Part shown: positions 5,842 to 12,446 of the stretch, one piece after another
Numbering within the stretch: the stretch's first letter is position 1
How the letters are laid out: each line of letters starts with the position of its first letter
Program-made: the position numbers and the translations under genes
Assembly (NCBI GenBank): GCA_946612575.1
Contig: CAMOEU010000006.1
Location: 1-16,186 of the forward strand
DNA length: 16,186 nt
Direction: 5' to 3'
Source: an uncultured Clostridia bacterium
Lineage (GTDB): Bacteria; Bacillota; Clostridia; Christensenellales; UBA1242
Notes under the pieces: generated by a model
Database searches by the model: none
What the model saw: the letters and a program-made list of their open reading frames with translations, nothing else
Told to the model about the DNA's origin: nothing

Positions 5842-6645
5842 ATGATTAAATTTAAATTCGTTCTTCAAGAAGCACTCAAAATTTGTATGATATTTCTATT
5901 CGTTTTTGTTTGGATAAGATTTTTTGTCAGAAAATTTTATCTATCGCTTCTCATTTCCTCTCTTATAACAGTAGTTTGCGAATTATTCCTTCTTTTTATC
6001 ACAAAAAAAATCTCAAAATCATCGACACTCAAAATCAAAGAAAAAGAAGATGCAGAAAATATGTTTTTTTCACTTTCAAACAGTGACAGTCAAGGACTGT
6101 TTTTAAAAAAACTATTTCAAAAATATTCAACAGTCGAAAAAGTTTGCTCGCATTATATAATTTGCAAAAAAGATTCACAGAGATATTTGGTTTACTTTGC
6201 CGACAACTACGATGGTTTGGGCTGTGAGAAACTGTTTGAAATCATCAAAAAATTCAAAAAAGAAAATATTCAAAAAACAATCATTTTATGCAGACAGATT
6301 AAAGAAAAAGATGTCTATGCATTCGTCAATTCGTTTGATGGAAAAGTCATCGTTCTTGATGAATATCAAACATATCAAAAACTCTACAAAAAGCATCAAA
6401 TTTTTCCAGAAATAACAAGCAAATTCCCAACTGAGAAAAAAATGTCTTTCAAGCTTCTTGTCGCCTATTCTTTCAATAAAAAAAGAACAAAAGGCTATTT
6501 GTTCTCCGCTTTTATTCTGATTTTGAGTAGTATTTTTGTTAGAGCAACACTATATTATTGCCTTATAAGCACAGTTCTCCTGTTTTTTGCAGTTTTTTCT
6601 TATTTCAATCCCCAATTTAACAAGAAAGAAACAAGTTTGCTCTAA
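5842..6645 (+). CDS. Unknown membrane protein with a central cytoplasmic domain (weakly Mrr-like)
   Basis: 267 residues with two N-terminal hydrophobic segments (about 14-30 and 34-54), a soluble middle (55-215) and two C-terminal hydrophobic segments (about 217-234 and 236-255). The middle contains YLVYFADNYDGLGCEKLFEI, KTIILCRQIKEKDVYAFVNS and KVIVLDEYQTYQKLYKKHQI. The last two resemble the end of Mrr/restriction-endonuclease-like domains (strand, helix, then I-x-L-I-D with a leucine-rich helix), but I see no complete D-(D/E)xK site, so any nuclease role is doubtful. The start at 5842 lacks a good ribosome binding site and I could not identify its promoter. The gene sits between divergent rsfS and convergent yhbY, where nadD and yqeK would be expected. 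Function unknown. Confidence 0.65.
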   Translation: MIKFKFVLQEALKICMIFLFVFVWIRFFVRKFYLSLLISSLITVVCELFLLFITKKISKSSTLKIKEKEDAENMFFSLSNSDSQGLFLKKLFQKYSTVEKVCSHYIICKKDSQRYLVYFADNYDGLGCEKLFEIIKKFKKENIQKTIILCRQIKEKDVYAFVNSFDGKVIVLDEYQTYQKLYKKHQIFPEITSKFPTEKKMSFKLLVAYSFNKKRTKGYLFSAFILILSSIFVRATLYYCLISTVLLFFAVFSYFNPQFNKKETSLL

Positions 6646-6647
6646 AC

Positions 6648-6944
6648 TTAAGGCAATTCAATGTGTTTAAAGCCCTTTTTTGTCGATTTTTTATACAAAA
6701 TAAAGACTTTGCCAATGGCTTGAACGACATCAGCATTCACTTTTATTGCAATAACATTTGCAAGTGATTTTGCATCGTCATCACAATTGTTTAAAACTTT
6801 AAACTTGACAAGTTCTCTCGCCTGCAAAAGTTGTTCGATGGCTTTGATAGAATTGTCTGAAAGTCCATCTTTACCAATTTGCATAACAGGCTCAAGTGCA
6901 TTTCCAAGCCCTCTCAAAAATGCTCTTTGTTTTGTTGTTATCAT
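6648..6944 (-). CDS. yhbY: YhbY-type CRM-domain RNA-binding protein
   Basis: 98 residues, one CRM domain and nothing else, the usual form for YhbY. The start TTKQRAFLRGLGNALEPVMQ, the GxxG loop GKDG (24-27), helix NSIKAIEQLLQARELVKFKV and the ending strand FILYKK match the family. These proteins associate with pre-50S particles and take part in ribosome assembly. GAGGT precedes the ATG by six bases. The gene follows obg by 56 bp on the same strand, a conserved neighbourhood, and the gap holds a large inverted repeat. Its 3' end stops two bases from the end of the convergent membrane protein gene, with no clear terminator for either. Confidence 0.93.
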   Translation of the reverse strand: MITTKQRAFLRGLGNALEPVMQIGKDGLSDNSIKAIEQLLQARELVKFKVLNNCDDDAKSLANVIAIKVNADVVQAIGKVFILYKKSTKKGFKHIELP

Positions 6945-6963
6945 ATTTACCTCACAAAATTTT

Positions 6964-6989
6964 GTGTATTATGCAATTGCATACCACAC
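6964..6989. repeat. 26-bp imperfect inverted repeat between obg and yhbY
   Basis: Left arm GTGTATTATGCAA (6964-6976) and right arm TTGCATACCACAC (6977-6989) are inverse copies at 11 of 13 positions; the core TATGCAATTGCATA is perfect. The right arm and the bases after it resemble the repeats at 11253-11300. It could be an operator, or an mRNA hairpin that sets yhbY output relative to obg. There is no following U-run, so it is not a standard terminator. Confidence 0.6.
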
Positions 6990-7000
6990 TATATATTGTA

Positions 7001-8272
7001 TTATTCAACATATTCAAAGACAATATCCTTGATTATGACAGTGTCACCTTCTTTCATGCCTTTTTCTTTCAATAAGTCAATAACACCCATTTCTTTAAGT
7101 TTTGTTTGAAAGTATGCAAATGAATATTGGTCAGAGATAATAACTCCCCTTGCAAGATTTTCAATTCTTCCGCCATACACTTCAAAACTTCCATCATCGT
7201 GTCGTTTGATTGAAATTGTTGAGAAATCTTTCTTGTCAAAATCAAATTCCTCAACTTTAAGCGATTCTTTCTTAGGGATTTTCTTGAGAGTTTCAAGGAT
7301 TTTTTTCTTGAGTTGTTCTACCCCATCTCTTGTATATGAAGAAATGCACATAACTTCATCAACTTTATATTTTTTCTTGAATGCATCAATTCTTGACTTC
7401 AATTCTTCTTCATCAATCAAATCACACTTTGAAAAAACCACAATTTGCTTTGTTTTTGAAAGGTTTTCATCGTATTTTGAAAGCTCTTGATTGATAACAA
7501 GATAGTCATTCAGATAATCTCTTCCATCACTTTGAGAAACATCAATAAGATGAACAATAAGTCTAACTCTTTCGACATGCTTCAAAAAGTAGTGTCCAAG
7601 TCCAGCACCTTCACTTGCACCTTCAATAAGTCCAGGGATGTCCGCAATAACAAATGTTTCGCCCAAAACTTCACACACACCCAAGTTTGGATATAATGTT
7701 GTGAATGGATAGTTTGCAATCTTTGGGTTTGCATTTGAAACAACAGAAAGAAGTGTTGATTTCCCTACATTTGGAAAACCTACAAGCCCAACATCAGCAA
7801 TTGTCTTTAGTTCAAGCAAAATTTCCTTTGCTTCAACAACTTCGCCCATTTGAGAAAAACTTGGAGCTTGTCTTACTGATGATTTATAAAAAGCATTTCC
7901 GTGTCCACCAACACCACCTTTAAGTGCAACAAATGTTTGTCCATCTTCACTTAAATCGGCAATAATTTTGTCATTTTTAGGGTTTATAAGCACAGTTCCA
8001 GTTGGAACCAAGATGATTTCATCCTTACCGTTTTTTCCTGTTTGATTTTTTTGAGAACCATCCCCGCCGTTTTCCGCAATAAACTTCTTTTTGAATCTGA
8101 ATGAATAGAGTGTGTTCAAGTCATTTGTTGCCTTAAAAATTATGCTTCCACCTTTTCCACCTTCACCACCATCAGGTCCGCCATTTGCAACCTGTTTAGT
8201 GTGCAAAAAAGAAGTGGAACCCTTTCCACCGTTTCCCGCTTTTATAGAAATTTTAACTCTATCAAGAAACAT
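7001..8272 (-). CDS. obg: GTPase Obg/CgtA
   Basis: 423 residues, matching B. subtilis-type Obg with all three domains. The glycine-rich Obg fold covers about 1-158 (GNGGKGSTSF, GGPDGGEGGKGGS, GGVGGHGN). The GTPase domain has G1 GFPNVGKST (165-173), switch YPFTT (188-192), G3 DIPGLIEGA (211-219) and G4 SKCD (281-284), where Ser replaces the usual Asn of NKxD. The C-terminal OCT domain spans about 345-423 (FEVYGGRIENLARG ... GMKEGDTVIIKDIVFEY). Obg acts in 50S assembly and links GTP/ppGpp level to growth, and in B. subtilis to stress response and sporulation entry. AAGGAAG precedes the ATG. It is placed between nth (11 bp upstream) and yhbY, not behind rplU-rpmA as in many Firmicutes. Confidence 0.96.
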   Translation of the reverse strand: MFLDRVKISIKAGNGGKGSTSFLHTKQVANGGPDGGEGGKGGSIIFKATNDLNTLYSFRFKKKFIAENGGDGSQKNQTGKNGKDEIILVPTGTVLINPKNDKIIADLSEDGQTFVALKGGVGGHGNAFYKSSVRQAPSFSQMGEVVEAKEILLELKTIADVGLVGFPNVGKSTLLSVVSNANPKIANYPFTTLYPNLGVCEVLGETFVIADIPGLIEGASEGAGLGHYFLKHVERVRLIVHLIDVSQSDGRDYLNDYLVINQELSKYDENLSKTKQIVVFSKCDLIDEEELKSRIDAFKKKYKVDEVMCISSYTRDGVEQLKKKILETLKKIPKKESLKVEEFDFDKKDFSTISIKRHDDGSFEVYGGRIENLARGVIISDQYSFAYFQTKLKEMGVIDLLKEKGMKEGDTVIIKDIVFEYVE

Positions 8273-8283
8273 AACTTCTTCCT

Positions 8284-8904
8284 TTAAATTCTAGATTCTT
8301 TACATTTTGTGTTGAAAACACAGTTTTTGCAATCAGGTTTTTGTGCCTTGCATATATATCTGCCAAAAAGCACCATTTGATAGTGCAATCTCGACCATTT
8401 GTTTTTTGGGAAAAATTTCTTCAGTTTGAATTCACACTCATCCGCATTTTTTGTTTTGACAATGCCAAGTCTGTTTGAAACCTTCAAAACATGAGTATCA
8501 ACCGCAAATGCATCCTGCTTGAAGCCTTCACTCAAAACGACATTTGCTGTTTTTCTGCCTACTCCACGAAGTTTTGTAAGTTTGTCAAAATCGCCAGGCA
8601 CTTCTCCACCAAACTTTTCTATTATGTCATAACTCAAGCTTTTTATTGCAAGAGCTTTGTTGTGATAAAATCCGCAAGAATGAATTTTTTCTTCAAGTTC
8701 TTCAAGCGGAATGTTGACAAAGTCTTCTGGTTTGTTGTGAGTTTTAAAGAGCTCATCTGTGACCATATTTACTCTTTTGTCTGTGCATTGAGCAGACAAC
8801 ACAACCGCAACAAGAAGCTGAAAGTTTGTCTCAAACTTGAGTTCGCAGACCGGATTTTTAATCATTTTGTCAAGTCCGGTCATTATTTCTTCTTTCGAAA
8901 ACAT
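8284..8904 (-). CDS. nth: Endonuclease III (DNA glycosylase/AP lyase)
   Basis: 206 residues, the usual length. The enzyme removes oxidised pyrimidines and cuts the abasic strand in base excision repair. The helix-hairpin-helix LRGVGRKTANVVL carries the catalytic Lys118, and VDTHV carries Asp136. The C-terminal iron-sulfur cluster is complete: Cys185, Cys192, Cys195 and Cys201 in C-x6-C-x2-C-x5-C spacing. The opening stretch SAQCTDKRVN is also typical. AAAGGAA stands before the ATG, in the 12-bp gap after lysS, so lysS, nth, obg and probably yhbY form one transcription unit. Confidence 0.97.
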   Translation of the reverse strand: MFSKEEIMTGLDKMIKNPVCELKFETNFQLLVAVVLSAQCTDKRVNMVTDELFKTHNKPEDFVNIPLEELEEKIHSCGFYHNKALAIKSLSYDIIEKFGGEVPGDFDKLTKLRGVGRKTANVVLSEGFKQDAFAVDTHVLKVSNRLGIVKTKNADECEFKLKKFFPKNKWSRLHYQMVLFGRYICKAQKPDCKNCVFNTKCKESRI

Positions 8905-8916
8905 AATTTTCCTTTA

Positions 8917-10377
8917 TTATTTTTTCATCATAGGGAAAAGAATGACATCTCTGATGTTTGGACAGTCAAAGATAAATTGCAAGAATCTATCAATTCCAAA
9001 TCCAAGTCCAGAAATTGGTGGCATACCATGTTCCATAGCAAGAAGGAAGTCTTCATCGACATCCATAGTTTCTTCATCACCAAGAGCTTTTTCTTCAAGT
9101 TGGAGTTCGAGATTTTTTCTTTGAATGATTGGGTCAACAAGTTCGCTGTATGCCTTAACAAGTTCGGCTCCACCAGCAACAACTTGGAAAACATCAATAA
9201 TTCTTTCATCTTTATCATTCCTTCTTGCAAGTGGAATGAGTGATGCAGGATAGTTGTAGAGAATTGTTGGGTTAACAATTGGTGCTCTAATTTTTCTCTT
9301 ATAAACAAAGTCAATGAGTGTTCTGACAGTCTTGCACTCATCAAGTTCTGCCATTTTGAAAAGACCTCTGTCAACAACAATTTTCTTAAGCTTGTTGACA
9401 TCGTCAATATCAAGGAAATCACAGCCCAAAAGTTCTCTCATTGTCTCAACATAGTTGATTCTTGGCCATTCGCCCGCAAATTCAATTTCTTGACCTTGAT
9501 ACGAAACTTTTGTTGTTCCAAGACAAGTTTTGAAAAGTTGTTCAATCATTTTCTTAAAGAATTTGATGTTATCTTCAAAATTCCAGTATGATGCATACCA
9601 CTCAACTTGAGTAAATTCTTGCAAGTGAGCTGGATCCATTCCTTCATTTCTGAAGTCTTTTCCAAGTTCGAAAACTCTGTCCATACCTGCACCAATACAT
9701 TGCTTAAGATAGCATTCTACGGCAATTCTAAGATTGCATTCCATATCAAGAGCATTGTGGTGTGTGAAGAATGGTTTTGCACTTGCTCCAGAAACACTTG
9801 TTTGCAAAATTGGAGTTTCCACTTCGATAAATCCATTATCTTCCAAAAATCTTCTAATGAAAGACACAACCTTGCTTCTTGTAAGGAAAATCTTTCTTGA
9901 ATCTTCGTTTGCAATAAGGTCAAGATATCTTTGTCTATATTTGATTTCTTGGTCAGTCACTCCGTGGAATTTTTCAGGAAGTGGTCTCATTGTCTTTGAC
10001 AAAAGTTCAATCTTCTCAGCCCTTACAGTCACCTCGCCTGTTTGAGTTTGATAAACTTCCCCTTCAACACCGATAAAATCACCGATGTCAATCATCTTTT
10101 TATAGAAATTGTAGCTTTCTTCATCAAGTTCGTTTCTTCCCACAGAGATTTGAATTTTGGCATATATATCTCTGATTTGACAGAAGCCAAACTTTCCCAT
10201 AATACGGCGAAATACTATACGACCAGCAATTTTCACATGTTCGCCAATTTTTTCTCTTGCCTCTTTAATTGTGCAAGTTCTTTCATATTTTTCTTTAAAT
10301 GGAATTTCTCCCATTTTTTTAAGTTCTTCAATCTTTTGTTTTCTAATGTCAACTTCATTTGACAAATTTGCTTCCAT
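8917..10377 (-). CDS. lysS: Lysyl-tRNA synthetase, class II, with a diverged lysine pocket
   Basis: 486 residues. The N-terminal OB-fold tRNA-binding domain is at about 45-125, followed by the class II catalytic core: ETPILQTSVSGASAKPFFTH (187-206), motif 2 FRNEGMDPAHLQEFTQVEWY (242-261) and motif 3 GLGFGIDRFLQF (457-468) with IRDVILFP. THHNALDM and LRIAVECYLK are classic LysRS stretches. The segment that reads REIANGFSELND in E. coli is AELVKAYSELVDP here, so the Asn and Phe that contact lysine become Lys408 and Tyr410 while the Glu is kept. As I recall, this form also occurs in some CPR-type LysRS. GGAGG precedes the ATG by five bases and an extended -10 promoter lies upstream. It heads the lysS-nth-obg-yhbY unit. 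Confidence 0.95.
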   Translation of the reverse strand: MEANLSNEVDIRKQKIEELKKMGEIPFKEKYERTCTIKEAREKIGEHVKIAGRIVFRRIMGKFGFCQIRDIYAKIQISVGRNELDEESYNFYKKMIDIGDFIGVEGEVYQTQTGEVTVRAEKIELLSKTMRPLPEKFHGVTDQEIKYRQRYLDLIANEDSRKIFLTRSKVVSFIRRFLEDNGFIEVETPILQTSVSGASAKPFFTHHNALDMECNLRIAVECYLKQCIGAGMDRVFELGKDFRNEGMDPAHLQEFTQVEWYASYWNFEDNIKFFKKMIEQLFKTCLGTTKVSYQGQEIEFAGEWPRINYVETMRELLGCDFLDIDDVNKLKKIVVDRGLFKMAELDECKTVRTLIDFVYKRKIRAPIVNPTILYNYPASLIPLARRNDKDERIIDVFQVVAGGAELVKAYSELVDPIIQRKNLELQLEEKALGDEETMDVDEDFLLAMEHGMPPISGLGFGIDRFLQFIFDCPNIRDVILFPMMKK

Positions 10378-10404
10378 AATGCCTCCAAAATTTTTTGATA
10401 TAAA

Positions 10405-10433
10405 AATATATCATAATAATTTAATTAAGTCAA
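10405..10433 (-). promoter_or_regulatory. Promoter of lysS-nth-obg-yhbY
   Basis: -35 TTGACT (10428-10433), 17-bp spacer, extended -10 TGATATATT with TATATT at 10405-10410. Predicted start near 10398, leader about 21 nt including GGAGG. No T-box or other leader structure fits in this short space. Confidence 0.75.
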
Positions 10434-10482
10434 ACAAAAATTGAAAAGTCGCCCTATTTATGCTACAAATATACAAAAAAAT

Positions 10483-10511
10483 TTGTAATTCAATAAAGTT
10501 TGTGATAAAAT
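10483..10511 (+). promoter_or_regulatory. Promoter of the SDR gene and probably of the following run
   Basis: -35 TTGTAA (10483-10488), 17-bp spacer, extended -10 TGATAAAAT with TAAAAT at 10506-10511. Predicted start near 10518, 17 nt before the chosen ATG, with GAGAGG between. Confidence 0.7.
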
Positions 10512-10534
10512 GATGATTGTTTAGAGAGGATCTT

Positions 10535-11251
10535 ATGGTAAAGAAAACTGCAATCATTGTTGGAGCTTCAAGTGATATAGGTATGGCAATTTCCACAAAC
10601 TTTGCAAAAAATGGCTATAATGTGGCTTTGACATACAATTCAAAAAAAATTGACATTGAAAACAAAACTGCAAAAACATACAAGCTTGACCTTGAAAACA
10701 AAGGACAAATCAAGGAAGTGTTTTCAAAAATATCAAATGATTTCAAATCAATTGACACCCTTGTATTCTGTGCAGGAGTTGCCCAAAAAAGAGCAATAAT
10801 TTTCGATGTCTCAGATGACGAAATCGACAATTTGTTTGAAGTCAACACAAAGTCAGCAATAAGATGTATAAGAGAATTTACCAAAATTGTTTCTGGGAAA
10901 AATCCTGCAAACATCGTTCTTGTAGGTTCGTTTGTTGAGAAAAATGGCTGCTCATGTGAAAGTGTTTACACATCAAGCAAAGCCGCTTTGACAGGACTTG
11001 CAAAATCGCTTGCAAGCGAACTTGGAAACCTTGAAATAAGAATAAATGTTGTTGCTCCTGGATTTATTGACACAAAAATGAACAACAATCTCACAAAAGA
11101 AGAGAAAGAAGAAATTGCACAAATGACACCTCTTCAAAGACTTGGCACAACTGAGGACATTGCAAATGCAGTTGAATTTTTGTCAAGTGAAAAAGCAAGT
11201 TTTGTCACCGGTCAAACATTGTTTGTCGATGGTGGCTTGATTTTGGAATAA
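10535..11251 (+). CDS. Short-chain dehydrogenase/reductase, FabG-like; possibly EF-P 5-aminopentanone reductase (YmfI type)
   Basis: 238 residues, a classical SDR. NAD(P) site GASSDIG (10-16), FCAGVA in place of NNAG (78-83), catalytic Asn104, Ser132, Tyr145 and Lys149 in YTSSK, and PGFIDTKM after strand six. Family members reduce 3-oxoacyl-ACP or related ketones. Two details, CxSCExxY before the catalytic Tyr (GCSCESVY) and DTKMN followed by MTPLQRLG, are like clostridial proteins annotated as the reductase that finishes the aminopentanol modification of elongation factor P. No fab genes lie nearby, which slightly favours this, but the substrate is not proven. The ATG at 10535 is chosen because GAGAGG precedes it; a TTG at 10517 in frame would coincide with the predicted transcription start. 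Confidence 0.85.
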   Translation: MVKKTAIIVGASSDIGMAISTNFAKNGYNVALTYNSKKIDIENKTAKTYKLDLENKGQIKEVFSKISNDFKSIDTLVFCAGVAQKRAIIFDVSDDEIDNLFEVNTKSAIRCIREFTKIVSGKNPANIVLVGSFVEKNGCSCESVYTSSKAALTGLAKSLASELGNLEIRINVVAPGFIDTKMNNNLTKEEKEEIAQMTPLQRLGTTEDIANAVEFLSSEKASFVTGQTLFVDGGLILE

Positions 11252-11252
11252 A

Positions 11253-11300
11253 TTGCATACTACACAACATATTGCGATAAAAATAATGCATACTACACAA
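11253..11300. repeat. Two direct repeats of TGCATACTACACAA before the Rho-like gene
   Basis: TGCATACTACACAA occurs at 11254-11267 and again, identical, at 11287-11300, 33 bp apart start to start. The second copy ends just before the AGAAGGAG ribosome binding site of the next gene. The first copy with flanks (11253-11274) matches 6977-6998 between obg and yhbY at 19 of 22 positions. Possible binding site of a regulator; function unknown. Confidence 0.65.
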
Positions 11301-11314
11301 AAGAAGGAGTTTTT

Positions 11315-12436
11315 ATGGAATCACTCTATGATAAGAGCAAACTCACTAAAGAGCAAAAACAATGTCTAAGTTTGGTGGAATCTTTGGGGATTTACGAACT
11401 TAGATCTTTGTCACGAATTTTTGGTGGAAACAGCCCAACAACACAAAAGAGAAATGACCATATTAAAGTTGTTATGGACAAAATCATCGCAAAAGAAGAG
11501 ATTGAACCATTCCAAAGAAAGACTGGTCGCCCATACAAAGAAATTGAATCTATTGCATCTGTTTTGGACGAACTTTCTCACATAACAGGAATGGACTACA
11601 CTCAAAAAACATTCAAACAAAAGAAAATCACTTTCAATCAAATTGATGAAGAAATTTTTTCACAAAATTTGTTTCCTATTCAAGTTAAAGGAATCGTCCT
11701 TTCAAACGAAAACAACGATTTGTATCTTGTAAATCAATACAACAACACCCTCGTCTTGATTGACAAGAAGTTTGCAAACAGTCTCACCCCATATGATTTT
11801 GTGTGCGGAACAGCTGTTGTTATGAATTCGAAAAAGGAATATATCCTTACAGAAATCAAAGAGATAAACTTTAAAAACAAGAAAACTTCTTCTGTTAAAA
11901 ATTTCTCATACAACAAAAAGACTTTCCCACTTGGCTCAAGATATAGATTTGAAAATATGACAAGATTTTCTGACAGTGAGAAAAACATCAAAAATTTGGT
12001 TGAAGAACTAAATTCGAATGGCATTATCACAGTTGCCATAATACCAAATGTTGTTGATGAAGAAAAACTTTCACTCCAACTTATCGGTTTTGATTGTCTT
12101 ATTTGCTTTGACATCACAGAAACAGCAGGAAACATCTATGACACAATCTACAACACAATCGAATTTTTGAAAAAGCAAAAAAACATAAACAAAAACATTT
12201 GTTTCTTTATAGAGGACCCTGTCACCCTTGCAAATTTTGTTGATTATTATTATAGAAACGGCATAAAATGCTTTATGAATCACACTGAGCAAGTGGCAAA
12301 TTTTGTTAGGGAATTTTCAAAACTTGCAAAAACAGAAGATGAAAAAACTTTCACAATCTTCTCAACTTGCGATGCAGCTGATATGAACGACCAACTTTTT
12401 GTTTCTGTGATATACAAAAACTATAAACAAATTTAA
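11315..12436 (+). CDS. Rho-like protein lacking a P-loop (probable Rho paralogue)
   Basis: 373 residues. The order of segments follows transcription terminator Rho. Residues 25-60 (GIYELRSLSRIFGGNSPTTQ, then KRNDHIKVVMDKI) read as the Rho N-terminal SAP-like domain, followed by a basic RKTGRPYK. Residues 120-185 resemble the OB-fold RNA-binding part (VKGIVLSNENNDLYLVNQYN ... FVCGTAVV). Then FPLGSRYRFEN (204-214), IITVAIIPNVVDEEKLSLQ (237-255) where Rho has LIVLLIDERPEEVTDMQ, CFDIT (264-268) where Rho has STFDE, NTIEFLKKQK...NICFFIEDPVTLANFVDYY (280-312) where Rho has a helix then DVVILLDSITRLARAYN, and KTFTIFSTCDAADMNDQLF (344-362) where Rho has GSLTIIATALVDTGSRMDEV. No GKT Walker A is present and the C-terminal arginine-rich end is missing. 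It cannot be a normal Rho motor. Strong AGAAGGAG before the ATG. The relation is by eye and needs a profile search. Confidence 0.6.
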   Translation: MESLYDKSKLTKEQKQCLSLVESLGIYELRSLSRIFGGNSPTTQKRNDHIKVVMDKIIAKEEIEPFQRKTGRPYKEIESIASVLDELSHITGMDYTQKTFKQKKITFNQIDEEIFSQNLFPIQVKGIVLSNENNDLYLVNQYNNTLVLIDKKFANSLTPYDFVCGTAVVMNSKKEYILTEIKEINFKNKKTSSVKNFSYNKKTFPLGSRYRFENMTRFSDSEKNIKNLVEELNSNGIITVAIIPNVVDEEKLSLQLIGFDCLICFDITETAGNIYDTIYNTIEFLKKQKNINKNICFFIEDPVTLANFVDYYYRNGIKCFMNHTEQVANFVREFSKLAKTEDEKTFTIFSTCDAADMNDQLFVSVIYKNYKQI

Positions 12437-12446
12437 AAGGAAAATT

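Noticed and set aside
6633..6649. Hairpin AAGTTT/AAACTT at the convergent ends of the membrane protein gene and yhbY
   Set aside because: Six A/T-rich base pairs without a U-run on either strand; too weak for a terminator.
8491..9243. A 250-codon open frame on the plus strand opposite nth and lysS
   Set aside because: It lies antisense to two clear conserved genes, its product is a run of Phe, Lys and Ser without family features, and such frames arise easily opposite A/T-rich genes.
11266..11295. A sigma-G promoter (AACATA-17-CATACTA) before the Rho-like gene
   Set aside because: The -35 matches poorly, and the same motif in the obg-yhbY gap faces the wrong way for those genes; a binding site is a simpler reading.
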